Position numbers and translations under genes: made by a program. DNA of 15,860 bases, from assembly GCA_910588315.1 (NCBI GenBank), contig CAJUQF010000007.1:1-15860 (forward strand). The letters run 5' to 3'. Under the pieces are notes generated by a model. The model worked only from the letters and a program-made list of their open reading frames with translations. It was not told the origin of the DNA and did no database searches. Below, piece after piece: positions 1 to 7,336 of this stretch (positions are counted from its first letter, which is position 1; every line of letters starts with the position of its first letter). This DNA is from an uncultured Christensenellaceae bacterium (lineage in GTDB: Bacteria; Bacillota; Clostridia; Christensenellales; Pumilibacteraceae).

Positions 1-1321
1 AAAGAAAAACGGCGTTCGCGTACTCTCGGCAAAAGAGAATATCACGGACGACGCAAGCGGCATACTTATTGAGGGCGTTTTGGAAAGTATGGCGGAATAC
101 TATTCGGCGGAACTGTCGCAAAAGGTAAAGCGCGGCATTGCTATGTCGGCGGCAAAGTGTAAGTATTTCGGTGGCGTTGTGCCGCTTGGCTACAAGGTAA
201 ACGCCGAAAAGAGTTTTATTCTCGACGAGGAGCTTGCGCCCGTTGTTAGGACAGTGTTTGAAATGTTTGTATCGGGGAGCAACTATGCCGAGCTTATACG
301 CTATCTGAACGCACGCGGCGTAAAGACGACCAAAGGCGGCGAGTTTAACCAAAACAGTTTTCAACGCATTTTAAGCAACCGCAGATATTTGGGCAAGTAC
401 ATTTATCAAGGCAACGAGATAGACGGCGGTATGCCGCGCATAATCGACGACGACCTGTTCGAGCAAGCGCAACAAAAACTTGCGCTATATGCCGCCGCAC
501 CCGCGCGGGGCAAGGCGAAAGTCGAATACATATTATCGGACAAATTGATATGCGGAAAATGCGGGCATAAAATGACGGGTGTTTCCGCAATGAGCAAAAA
601 TAAAACGCTACACAACTATTACAAGTGTGTAGGTGTTACAAAGCGAACTTGCGACAAACGGACGGTTCGCAAGCAGTTTATCGAGGACGAAGTAATTACG
701 GCTATCACGGGCGACGGAACGGAGCGAAACAAGTACGGCGTTCTGACGGACGAATTTATTGACACCATAGGCGCAGAAACTTACACACTTATTCAAGCGG
801 CGCGGAATGATAGCGAAATAAAGCGGCTTGAAAGCATAATCGCGGAAAATCAAAAATCCATTGACAATTTAATGCAAGCGTTAATGCACGGCAAGGCAAC
901 GGACATTATACTATCGCAAGTGGAGCGGTTAGAGAACGAAAATAAGGAGCTTTCGGACACCGTTGCAATGGAAAAGGCAATGCAAATGAAATATACTTAT
1001 TCGGACATTCGGCAATGGCTTTTACATTTCCGCACGCTTGACTACACAAAGACCAAGCACCGCAAGGAGCTAATCAATATCTTTATTTACCGCATATTGC
1101 TATACGACGACAAAATGAAAGTGTTATTCCACTTGAAAGGCGGGCAGAAAGAGGAACTGATTTTGAACTTGATTTTTCCCGATTACCCCGACGGAAGCAA
1201 CGACGAAAACGGAAACGAGGACAAAGAAAAAGAAACCGAAAATTCGGTTTCTCTCTCGGGGTGTTCGTATACCCCTCGTCTGGTGACCCCAACGGGACTC
1301 GAACCCATGATTTCACCGTGA
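1..1321 (+). CDS. Large serine recombinase (resolvase/integrase family), 5' truncated by window
   Basis: A site-specific serine recombinase that would integrate or excise a mobile element. The reading frame is open from base 2, so the catalytic Ser region lies outside the window. What is visible begins at the end of the resolvase domain (motif ESMAEYYSAELSQKVKRG, from base 83). A recombinase domain follows (about 170-480), then a zinc ribbon with four Cys codons at 551, 560, 626 and 650, a Glu/Lys-rich coiled coil (about 800-1000), and a C-terminal beta-rich piece. The last roughly 50 residues are low-complexity and charged. The final residues, TPTGLEPMISP, are encoded by the antisense of a tRNA gene, and the stop at 1319-1321 lies in the tRNA anticodon arm. 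The native C-terminus may therefore be replaced by junction-encoded sequence. Family assignment is secure; which element it belongs to cannot be seen. Confidence 0.93.
   Translation, partial: KKNGVRVLSAKENITDDASGILIEGVLESMAEYYSAELSQKVKRGIAMSAAKCKYFGGVVPLGYKVNAEKSFILDEELAPVVRTVFEMFVSGSNYAELIRYLNARGVKTTKGGEFNQNSFQRILSNRRYLGKYIYQGNEIDGGMPRIIDDDLFEQAQQKLALYAAAPARGKAKVEYILSDKLICGKCGHKMTGVSAMSKNKTLHNYYKCVGVTKRTCDKRTVRKQFIEDEVITAITGDGTERNKYGVLTDEFIDTIGAETYTLIQAARNDSEIKRLESIIAENQKSIDNLMQALMHGKATDIILSQVERLENENKELSDTVAMEKAMQMKYTYSDIRQWLLHFRTLDYTKTKHRKELINIFIYRILLYDDKMKVLFHLKGGQKEELILNLIFPDYPDGSNDENGNEDKEKETENSVSLSGCSYTPRLVTPTGLEPMISP
1222..1251 (-). terminator. Rho-independent terminator of tRNA-Glu, inside the recombinase CDS
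   Basis: Read on the minus strand, a perfect 9-bp inverted repeat (GAAACCGAA / TTCGGTTTC, 1232-1240 and 1243-1251) is followed by a T-rich run (complement of 1223-1231). It sits about 30 nt past the CCA end of the tRNA-Glu gene, so it most likely ends that transcript. It lies entirely within the coding sequence of the convergent recombinase. Confidence 0.75.
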
Positions 1322-1355
1322 AAGGGTGATGTCTTAACCGCTTGACCATGGGGCC
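1281..1355 (-). tRNA. tRNA-Glu (anticodon TTC), CCA encoded
   Basis: The minus strand folds as a complete cloverleaf. The acceptor is GGCCCCA paired with TGGGGTC (one G-U), the D stem is GTC/GAC, and the anticodon stem is TCACC/GGTGA with loop CTTTCAC, giving anticodon TTC. The T arm is ATGGG-TTCGAGT-CCCGT, the discriminator is A and CCA is genomically encoded. The 3' half is overlapped by the end of the serine recombinase on the other strand. tRNA 3' ends are common attachment sites, so this may be an element/chromosome junction. Confidence 0.97.
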
Positions 1356-1368
1356 ATGATCGAAAAAT

Positions 1369-1397
1369 AGTTTATCATGTTATTGCGTTTTTGTCAA
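1369..1397 (-). promoter_or_regulatory. Sigma-A-type promoter of tRNA-Glu
   Basis: On the minus strand there is a perfect -35 TTGACA (1392-1397), a 17-bp spacer and a -10 TAAACT (1369-1374), about 14 bp upstream of the mature tRNA 5' end at 1355. No other gene is close enough to use it. The rest of 1398-1667 holds nothing I can identify; a 77-codon open frame there has no ribosome binding site or recognisable protein. Confidence 0.8.
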
Positions 1398-1667
1398 GCG
1401 GATTGCGGTAATATTTTCTTTCGGATCGGATCGAATTGTTATGTCAGTCGCACTGCGGCTTATTCTTTATATCTCGACTATCTTTTTATCATAATTTTAC
1501 AGCACCGGGTCGGTTTTTCGTATAATCATGATTTTGCTATCCGATATGCGGCGTATTACAAAAACATCCACACAACGGCTGTCCGATGCGAAATTTGCGA
1601 TATACAATAAACTATTATAAATATCGCGCACGCAAGGTGCGTACCGATTATCGCCTATCCTATACAG

Positions 1668-2633
1668 TTACTTTTCGTAATACACCGTATAATTTATATC
1701 CTGAGGATAGTCGCCGAACTTTTTGCCGAAAATATTGAATCCGCCGACGTTTCTCGCCGTATCTTTATTGCCGAATCCGATTTCGGTTTTATTCCCTTTT
1801 TTTAGATCCAAATCTTTTAGACGCAATTTCGTATCGATTTGCTCGCCGTTCAAAGTCACGCCGCCGTCATCGATCACGATAGTGAGCAACACACCGTACT
1901 GGGTATTGAGCGCATCCCACCACTCGGGGTTCAGCCTGCCGATATGGTCGCCGAAATCGCCCGGACTCGTATAAGTCAAAACTTCCTTTCCGTTTATCCA
2001 AAACGTTATATCCGACAGATAGTCGTTATCGAAAAACGGCGCTTCCGAACAAATTTCCAATGACAGCACTATACGCCTTACATTATACAGTTTCGCCGCT
2101 TGATTGCTGAATCTGTACGCGATCCGTCCGCTCGTCGCATACACGAGCTCCGCATCGAAACGCTCCGGTAAATAACAATTATCCCCGAACGAAGTATAAT
2201 GCTTATCCGCCGTACAAAAGTTGAATCTCCCGCCCTCGAACTCGCAAAACTGCCCTACTCTTGCCGTTTGCGTTTCCGCCTGCAGTCCCGACGGCGGCGC
2301 CTCCGTATAAAAACACGAAATATTGACGGACTTGAGTTTTCGCGATATCAGCCGCACCGCGCCTTTTTTCGACGCTTTATACGATATCGTCAGCACGTCC
2401 GCTTTGATGAGTTTTTCCAAATGAAACATGAGCGTCGTGACCGGCATCTTCATCGCTTTCGCAAGCTGCGGGACCGTAAAAATATACGGCGGCGCCTGCA
2501 TTCGCCGCAATATGTTGAGCCGCGTTCTATTCCCGAGCGCTTCGCACACCGCCTCTATCGTATCCAGATCGCCGTCGTTCTTTAAATCGAGTTCTACGAA
2601 TTTTCTGATATCCTCTATTACGATCTCAGCCAT
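1668..2633 (-). CDS. ArsR-type winged-helix regulator with C-terminal beta-rich domain
   Basis: A 321-residue DNA-binding regulator. Residues about 25-100 form an ArsR-like winged helix (ALGNRTRLNILRRM, then the recognition region AMKMPVTTLMFHLEKL). Residues about 135-321 are a beta-rich domain with the phrases FWINGKEVLTYTSPGDFGDH, LNPEWW, NTQYG, NVGGFNIFGKKFGDYPQDI. I recall this tail from a family of roughly 300-residue ArsR-like regulators in Clostridia and Paenibacillus; its ligand is unknown to me. The start is supported by GAGGTG and AAAGG just upstream of ATG 2633. It is divergent from the large surface GDPD gene, and a big inverted repeat in the shared spacer suggests autoregulation plus control of that neighbour. 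The effector is not predictable from sequence. No convincing terminator follows the gene. Confidence 0.85.
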   Translation of the reverse strand: MAEIVIEDIRKFVELDLKNDGDLDTIEAVCEALGNRTRLNILRRMQAPPYIFTVPQLAKAMKMPVTTLMFHLEKLIKADVLTISYKASKKGAVRLISRKLKSVNISCFYTEAPPSGLQAETQTARVGQFCEFEGGRFNFCTADKHYTSFGDNCYLPERFDAELVYATSGRIAYRFSNQAAKLYNVRRIVLSLEICSEAPFFDNDYLSDITFWINGKEVLTYTSPGDFGDHIGRLNPEWWDALNTQYGVLLTIVIDDGGVTLNGEQIDTKLRLKDLDLKKGNKTEIGFGNKDTARNVGGFNIFGKKFGDYPQDINYTVYYEK

Positions 2634-2664
2634 CCTTTCACCTCTCTACGATTATCCTATCTAT

Positions 2665-2693
2665 ATTATACATTTTTTATCGCCCGAAATCAA
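2665..2693 (-). promoter_or_regulatory. Promoter of the ArsR-type regulator
   Basis: On the minus strand, -35 TTGATT (2688-2693), a 17-bp spacer and a perfect -10 TATAAT (2665-2670). The start codon is about 30 nt downstream of the -10. The -35 hexamer lies largely inside a 10-bp insertion that splits the left arm of the inverted repeat at 2674-2746, so a protein bound there would block it. Confidence 0.75.
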
Positions 2694-2746
2694 CTATTAA
2701 AATAGATCATGTCGGAAATTTTTCCGAGTTTAATAGTCGATAAAAA
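2674..2746. promoter_or_regulatory. Large imperfect inverted repeat, candidate operator
   Basis: The right arm 2729-2746, read in reverse complement, is TTTTTATCGACTATTAAA. The left arm holds the same two blocks, TTTTTATCG (2674-2682) and ACTATTAAA (2693-2701), separated by 10 extra bases (2683-2692). Between the arms is a second palindrome, TCGGAAA-TT-TTTCCGA (2712-2727). The left arm covers the -35 and spacer of the regulator promoter; the right arm ends 14 bp before the -35 of the plus-strand promoter. This is the expected place for an autoregulated divergent operator. Confidence 0.6.
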
Positions 2747-2759
2747 TTCAGATTGCGGA

Positions 2760-2788
2760 TTGACATCACACGGCTTACATAGTATACT
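2760..2788 (+). promoter_or_regulatory. Distal promoter of the GDPD surface-protein gene
   Basis: Perfect -35 TTGACA (2760-2765), a 17-bp spacer and -10 TATACT (2783-2788). Transcription from here would give a leader of about 165 nt before the start codon at 2960. It lies just downstream of the inverted repeat at 2674-2746. Confidence 0.75.
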
Positions 2789-2894
2789 CAAAATATGTTC
2801 GAGCGCATAACGCAATCACATGGCACAACTATCGAGCCGAATTTTCGACAATCGGTCATCCGAACTTTTGTTACAAATACGAAGTGATTTGTTA

Positions 2895-2923
2895 TTTACT
2901 TGATACCCGCGTTATGCTATATT
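2895..2923 (+). promoter_or_regulatory. Possible proximal promoter (extended -10) of the GDPD gene
   Basis: Extended -10 TGC-TATATT (hexamer 2918-2923), with a weak -35 TTTACT (2895-2900) 17 bp upstream. It would start transcripts about 30 nt before the ATG. It is weaker than the promoter at 2760 and may be fortuitous in an AT-rich leader. Confidence 0.4.
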
Positions 2924-2947
2924 AGTAATATATACATGATCTATATT

Positions 2948-2953
2948 AAGGAG
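2948..2953 (+). promoter_or_regulatory. Ribosome binding site fixing the GDPD start
   Basis: AAGGAG lies 6 nt before ATG 2960 and only 3 nt before ATG 2957. It therefore favours 2960 over the longer open frame that begins upstream at 2900. The resulting N-terminus is a clean signal peptide. Confidence 0.75.
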
Positions 2954-2959
2954 ACTATG

Positions 2960-5900
2960 ATGAGAAAGACAACGAACGTGAAAAAGACATTGCCTATCGC
3001 GGCGCTTTTTATTCTCGTGTTGGCGGTCGCGGCGCTTTTTATGGCAAAGCTGCCCGCAAGCGCCGAAGATAATGCGAGCGGAGATTATGTCTTTACCGCA
3101 TCGGATGTGTCGGCGGCGCCGACGGGCGACTTCGTTCACAGCACGACTGCGGGCGATCAGACGCGGACGTACAGCTCGTTTGAACCTACATACAACGAGC
3201 TTGTGCTTGTGAACGCCCCCGGCGGAGCGCACAATCTCAATTCTACGGATCCCGTAAACAAATCTGCGTATCTCGGCGGTATATTCCTTATAAATCCGGA
3301 CGTTGCCGATTACACCGACTTTACGTTCACACTCAAATTCCGCGCCACGCAGTGGGTAAACGACAGCCGTTGGATAGGCGTGATGTATCGCATGAATACC
3401 GACGCCGAGACCGGACTGCACAGCGGATACATGTTGACTACGCGCGTAAACGGCGCATCGTCATATACTTCCAATGCCGGCGTTATGAGCAAAGCCCATC
3501 CCGGTTCGGACAACGGTTTTAACGATATCGACGCCAAAAACGCAAACTTTACCAACAATTTTATGGACGGTAAGTACCATACCATAACGATCACGATGAG
3601 CGGCAACACGGCGTCGCATTACGTGGACGGCAAAAAGATACGCGACGCGAATACTTCCGATCAGGACGCCAATATCGATCCGCGCAGTTCGGGCGGATTC
3701 GCGCTCATTCTCAGCCAAGTATCGATAAACGTAGCGGAATGCACGATAAGCCGCACCGTCACGCCGCCCGCGACGGAAACCGCGCCGGAGACCGTCATAA
3801 ACCCCGATTACAAAGTGACCGACTTCTCTACCGTCGCCAAAAACGACTGGACGGTCAATCATAAAGGCGACGCAGGCGGCACTACGCTGTCCGTAAACAA
3901 CGACGGCAGTCTTAACGTAAATGCGAAAAATGCTCCGGCAAATGCGTACTACGGCGCACTGATGCCCGTCAATCCCGGCTCCGTATATACCGACTTCACA
4001 TTCGAAATGGAGTTCAAAGTCAACCGTTCGGACAATGCGGATCGTTGGATCGGCATAGTTTACCGCACCAACTTCGCAAGTGAGGCGGTACCCGTTTTCG
4101 GTTACGGTATGAACTACCGCGTAAGCGGAAGGAACGCATACACGGCGATAGCGAAAACGCGTGCAGCCAATAATGACTTGAGATTCAACGACGATCCCGT
4201 AATCAACGCCGGAGGTCAGCTTGCCTGCGGCAAAAAAGCGCCCGATCTGACTGCCGGCAGCGGTATTTATCACAAACTCACGATAACGATGCAGGACAAC
4301 GAGATTGCTAAACATTACATAGACGGCTTGCTTATAAGAGACGCATCGACCGAGTTGAAAAAATCCCATATCGGCGGCACGACTCTTACGAGCGGAGGAA
4401 TAGCGGTAATAATAAACGGTATGAATATGGATATAAAAAGCGTAAAATTGACCACTGGCATAGAACCGCCGACTGTTATCAACGACAATATAGACGATAC
4501 GGTCGTTTCGACCTATCAGAATGATAAAGTAAAGATTGTCAATGCTCCCACCGTCGTTTGCGACGTAAAGGACAAAGCAACGCTCGACTCGCTTTCCGGC
4601 TCGGAAAAACCGTCCAATGCGATACTCAGATTCAACAAGGACGCGAACATTGTCGCTGCCGACGGCACGACGGTACTCGGAAGCTTCCGCGACGTTTACG
4701 CCGCTTTCGATCATAGGATCATCCCGATCGTACATATTTCGGACGAACAAGCCGCCGACGCCTTTATAACCTACATAAACGAAGTATCCAACATTCTCGA
4801 CATAGCGGTCATGAGCGATACGCCCGCGCTCGTAAAAAAGGTACGCGCGGCATGCCCGAGAGTGCGCGGCATAATAGAATATTCTGCCGAAGATTTTTAT
4901 ACCGCCGGCAAACTCGATATATTCAACAACATCGTAGGTAGGACCAACGCCAATTATGCGACCACGGCTGTCGTTCCGCAATCGGCGGCGACCATAGACA
5001 ACGTGCGCTATATTCAGGCACGGTTCAAGTCCGTTTGGGTCCGCCCCGACAGCAACGAAAACAGAGACCTGTTCCAAAGCATAAACAGCGGCGCGCTCGG
5101 CGTAGTATCGACCGACTTCGGCAAGGTTTACGACGCGCTCGAAACGTACCCTGCCGGCAGCTTTACGAGAATGCCGTACAATGTCGCACACCGCGGTAAG
5201 TTCGCTGCGGATAACGTACTTTGCGAGAACTCATTGAGAGCCGTCGAAGAAGCGATCGCATGCGGCGCAACGCATCTGGAACTCGACGGGCATCTGACCA
5301 AAGACGGACATATAGTCATAATGCACGACGACACGCTCAACCGCACGTCGACAGGCACAGGCAAGATTGCCGATTACACGCTCGAACAGATACAACAGTT
5401 CAGACTTAAAGACGGACAGAAGATCCCCACGCTCGAAGAAGTTTTCGATATACTGTACAAAGCCAAACAGAAAGGCAACGATATAGTGTTCGTGTTCGAG
5501 CTTAAAGCGGGCAAAACCATAGCGGAGAAGATAAATTCCCTGCTCGGCACGGGCGAAGGGCAATACGACATCCGCGATAACCTTGTCATAATCACATTCA
5601 ACAGCAGCGGCGACGATCTTTTGACAAGCGTCAAAAACGTTATGCCCACCACTCCCACATCCTATCTCGGCGGCAGCAACGCCGGCGCATCGTCGCTCGC
5701 ATCGAGTCTCGGATTTATCGGATCTTTCAACTGCGGACTCGACACGTGCTACAGCGCCAACACCTCCGCATACTACGACAAGACCTGTCTTACCGATCGA
5801 GGGATCCCGGCTTGGTACTGGACGTTCGGCGATGCCAACGCCGTTATTAACGCCACCAAGAACGGACATCTCGGGCTCACCAATAACGCGCCCGACGCGC

Positions 5901-6709
5901 TTTCTTCCTACACTTACAAAGTGGTCGGCTCGAACGAGACCACCCATACCGCGCTTCGCGTCGGCGATCTTGTCAATATACACGCCCATCGCTTTAACGG
6001 TTATACCGTAAAAGCACGGGGGACCGTCACTTATGTCGAAGAGACATCGACGGGCTGGAACGCGATCGCCGAATATACCGACAATATAAGCGGTATCAAG
6101 TTGTTCACTCAACTGTTCGCCGTCGGGAAAACGGGCGTAACGCAGGAACAGCACACGATCACGTTTATGAACGGCAATCAAACGCTTACCAGCATCAAGG
6201 TCGATCATAACGGCAATATTACGTACACGGCGCCGCAGATCGACGGCTATAGATTCGAAGGATTCTTCTCCGATGCGCAGTTCCAAAACCCCTTGACCCT
6301 GCCGCTCAAAGCGACCGCAAACATGACGATATACGCCAAGTACACCGCGAACGGTACAGCGCCTGCCGGTAAATACACGATCAAGTTCATGTACGGCGCC
6401 GAAGAGCTTGGACGTCTCGAAGTTGCGCAAGGCGATAACATCGAGTTTACGGCGCCGAAGAAATCCGGCTACACGTTTGAAGGATTCTTCTCCGACGCGC
6501 AATTCGAAAACGCCGTTACCCTGCCCATGCAGGCGACCGCCGACATGACGATATATGCCAAGTATACCGCGAACAAAACGTCGAATACGACGCCTTCCGA
6601 AAGCGGACTTTCCGGCGGTGCGATCGCAGGTATAGTGATCGGCTGCGTCGCAGGCGTCGCGCTCATTGCGGGACTGTCGCTGTTCTTCATCAAAAAGCGC
6701 AAGAAATAA
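2960..6709 (+). CDS. Surface-anchored multidomain glycerophosphodiester phosphodiesterase
   Basis: A 1249-residue exported protein. Residues 1-35 are a signal peptide (basic start, hydrophobic core, ASA before Glu36). Two related concanavalin/LamG-like domains follow (about 43-265 and 284-497; each has FTxxFKxR/N and W-I-G phrases and an H-Y-x-D-G phrase). Residues about 505-735 look like a degenerate GDPD barrel without HRG or HDD (late phrase SGALGVVSTDFGKV). The active GDPD domain (about 740-990) has AHRG (His744, Arg745), EN (756-757), ELD (Glu774, Asp776), HDDTLNRTSTG (His789) and FELK (Glu847), matching the family's metal and catalytic residues. Then come an SH3-like stretch, two InlB/Flg_new-type repeats (about 1065-1130, 1138-1205) and a C-terminal membrane helix ending KKRKK. 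There is no LPXTG. Likely cleavage of glycerophosphodiesters or teichoic-acid-like polymers at the cell surface is inferred; the domain calls are firm. Confidence 0.9.
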   Translation: MRKTTNVKKTLPIAALFILVLAVAALFMAKLPASAEDNASGDYVFTASDVSAAPTGDFVHSTTAGDQTRTYSSFEPTYNELVLVNAPGGAHNLNSTDPVNKSAYLGGIFLINPDVADYTDFTFTLKFRATQWVNDSRWIGVMYRMNTDAETGLHSGYMLTTRVNGASSYTSNAGVMSKAHPGSDNGFNDIDAKNANFTNNFMDGKYHTITITMSGNTASHYVDGKKIRDANTSDQDANIDPRSSGGFALILSQVSINVAECTISRTVTPPATETAPETVINPDYKVTDFSTVAKNDWTVNHKGDAGGTTLSVNNDGSLNVNAKNAPANAYYGALMPVNPGSVYTDFTFEMEFKVNRSDNADRWIGIVYRTNFASEAVPVFGYGMNYRVSGRNAYTAIAKTRAANNDLRFNDDPVINAGGQLACGKKAPDLTAGSGIYHKLTITMQDNEIAKHYIDGLLIRDASTELKKSHIGGTTLTSGGIAVIINGMNMDIKSVKLTTGIEPPTVINDNIDDTVVSTYQNDKVKIVNAPTVVCDVKDKATLDSLSGSEKPSNAILRFNKDANIVAADGTTVLGSFRDVYAAFDHRIIPIVHISDEQAADAFITYINEVSNILDIAVMSDTPALVKKVRAACPRVRGIIEYSAEDFYTAGKLDIFNNIVGRTNANYATTAVVPQSAATIDNVRYIQARFKSVWVRPDSNENRDLFQSINSGALGVVSTDFGKVYDALETYPAGSFTRMPYNVAHRGKFAADNVLCENSLRAVEEAIACGATHLELDGHLTKDGHIVIMHDDTLNRTSTGTGKIADYTLEQIQQFRLKDGQKIPTLEEVFDILYKAKQKGNDIVFVFELKAGKTIAEKINSLLGTGEGQYDIRDNLVIITFNSSGDDLLTSVKNVMPTTPTSYLGGSNAGASSLASSLGFIGSFNCGLDTCYSANTSAYYDKTCLTDRGIPAWYWTFGDANAVINATKNGHLGLTNNAPDALSSYTYKVVGSNETTHTALRVGDLVNIHAHRFNGYTVKARGTVTYVEETSTGWNAIAEYTDNISGIKLFTQLFAVGKTGVTQEQHTITFMNGNQTLTSIKVDHNGNITYTAPQIDGYRFEGFFSDAQFQNPLTLPLKATANMTIYAKYTANGTAPAGKYTIKFMYGAEELGRLEVAQGDNIEFTAPKKSGYTFEGFFSDAQFENAVTLPMQATADMTIYAKYTANKTSNTTPSESGLSGGAIAGIVIGCVAGVALIAGLSLFFIKKRKK

Positions 6710-6722
6710 AGGGTATTAAACC

Positions 6723-6828
6723 CCAGAGCAAGCTCTGGACTCGCACGCTTCACGTGCAAGTTCCGCTGCAAGCAGCGGAACATACCTTTGTTGTTGTCGC
6801 ATTTTTGCTCCCGCAAGAGGGCAAAAAT
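6723..6828. repeat. Cluster of four short hairpins (REP-like)
   Basis: Four inverted repeats in a row just after the GDPD stop codon: CCAGAGC-AA-GCTCTGG (6723-6738), GCACG/CGTGC (6743-6757), TTCCGCTGC-AA-GCAGCGGAA (6761-6780) and ATTTTTGC/GCAAAAAT (6801-6828). Only the final A/T-rich stem resembles a terminator and it lacks a following T run. This looks like a dispersed intergenic palindromic element or mRNA-end structure rather than a gene. Confidence 0.6.
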
Positions 6829-6859
6829 ACTCCGCCAATAAATCTCATACTAAAAGAGT

Positions 6860-6899
6860 AAAACGCGATCGAGCGAAAGTTCGGTCGCGTTTTGTTTTC
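6860..6899 (+). terminator. Rho-independent terminator downstream of the GDPD gene
   Basis: A 13-bp stem (6860-6872 with 6881-6893, one G-T pair, arm AAAACGCGATCGA) with an 8-nt loop, followed by TTTTGTTTT. It lies 150 bp past the GDPD stop and is the only strong terminator in this spacer. Confidence 0.85.
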
Positions 6900-6949
6900 G
6901 CTGCATGCCCGAAAACAATAAGATCCGACCTTATAATACATCGCGATAC

Positions 6950-7297
6950 GTACATTCTCCCGACCCCAACTGAACCATTTTTACGGGCAAATTGCGGTCT
7001 ATACGCGCGAAACGTCGCTCATAGTACTGTCAAGTACAATTTCGCTCCGTTTCGGACGTCTATCCTCGCAATTTGCTCCGTAAAAACGCTTTGCGCCCGA
7101 AGCGAAGCTGTTTTCAGGCTATTGCAAGGCAAGCGAGTGATATTGTAGTGGGGCTACTATGAGCGAGGCAGCCAGATGCTGCGCGACACTTTGCGTCCGT
7201 TCTCACGTCGTAATTGTGAGATGATTGCGAAAAATCAGCCTGTGGCTGCAAAACAGCCCGATATCGGGTGTATTCTATTTGGGTCGGGAGAATGTAC
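6950..7297. mobile_element. MITE-like structured element with 17-bp terminal inverted repeats
   Basis: The ends are a perfect 17-bp inverted repeat, GTACATTCTCCCGACCC (6950-6966), with its reverse complement at 7281-7297. Inside are further nested inverted repeats: TTTTTACGGGCAAATTGCG (6978-6996) against 7067-7086, CGAAACG (7008-7014) against 7048-7054, GTACT/AGTAC (7024-7037), and 7107-7120 against 7237-7257 (with a 7-nt insertion). No convincing coding frame is present. The bases next to the TIR core are TA (or GTAC) on both sides, compatible with a TA target duplication as in Tc1/mariner-IS630-derived MITEs, though GTAC being self-complementary makes this ambiguous. A structured RNA is the alternative. 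Confidence 0.65.
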
Positions 7298-7302
7298 AAG
7301 TT

Positions 7303-7331
7303 GCATTTATCGTCATATTCGGTCATAAAAT
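7303..7331 (+). promoter_or_regulatory. Sigma-E-like promoter candidate for spmAB
   Basis: CATAAAAT (7324-7331) matches the sigma-E -10 consensus CATACAMT well, and GCATTTA (7303-7309) is a 5/7 match to the -35 KMATATT at a 14-bp spacing. In Bacillus subtilis spmA-spmB are transcribed by sigma-E. The -10 ends 5 nt before the ATG at 7337, which would leave essentially no leader. The site lies just outside the right TIR of the MITE-like element. Confidence 0.4.
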
Positions 7332-7336
7332 GTAAC

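Noticed and set aside
1377..1610. 77-codon open frame between the tRNA and the ArsR gene
   Set aside because: No ribosome binding site, and its start overlaps the tRNA promoter; translation has no features.
3461..5191. 576-codon minus-strand open frame under the GDPD gene
   Set aside because: It is the antisense of a clearly coding, motif-rich gene; its translation is Arg/Val/Tyr-rich with no recognisable domain and no ribosome binding site.
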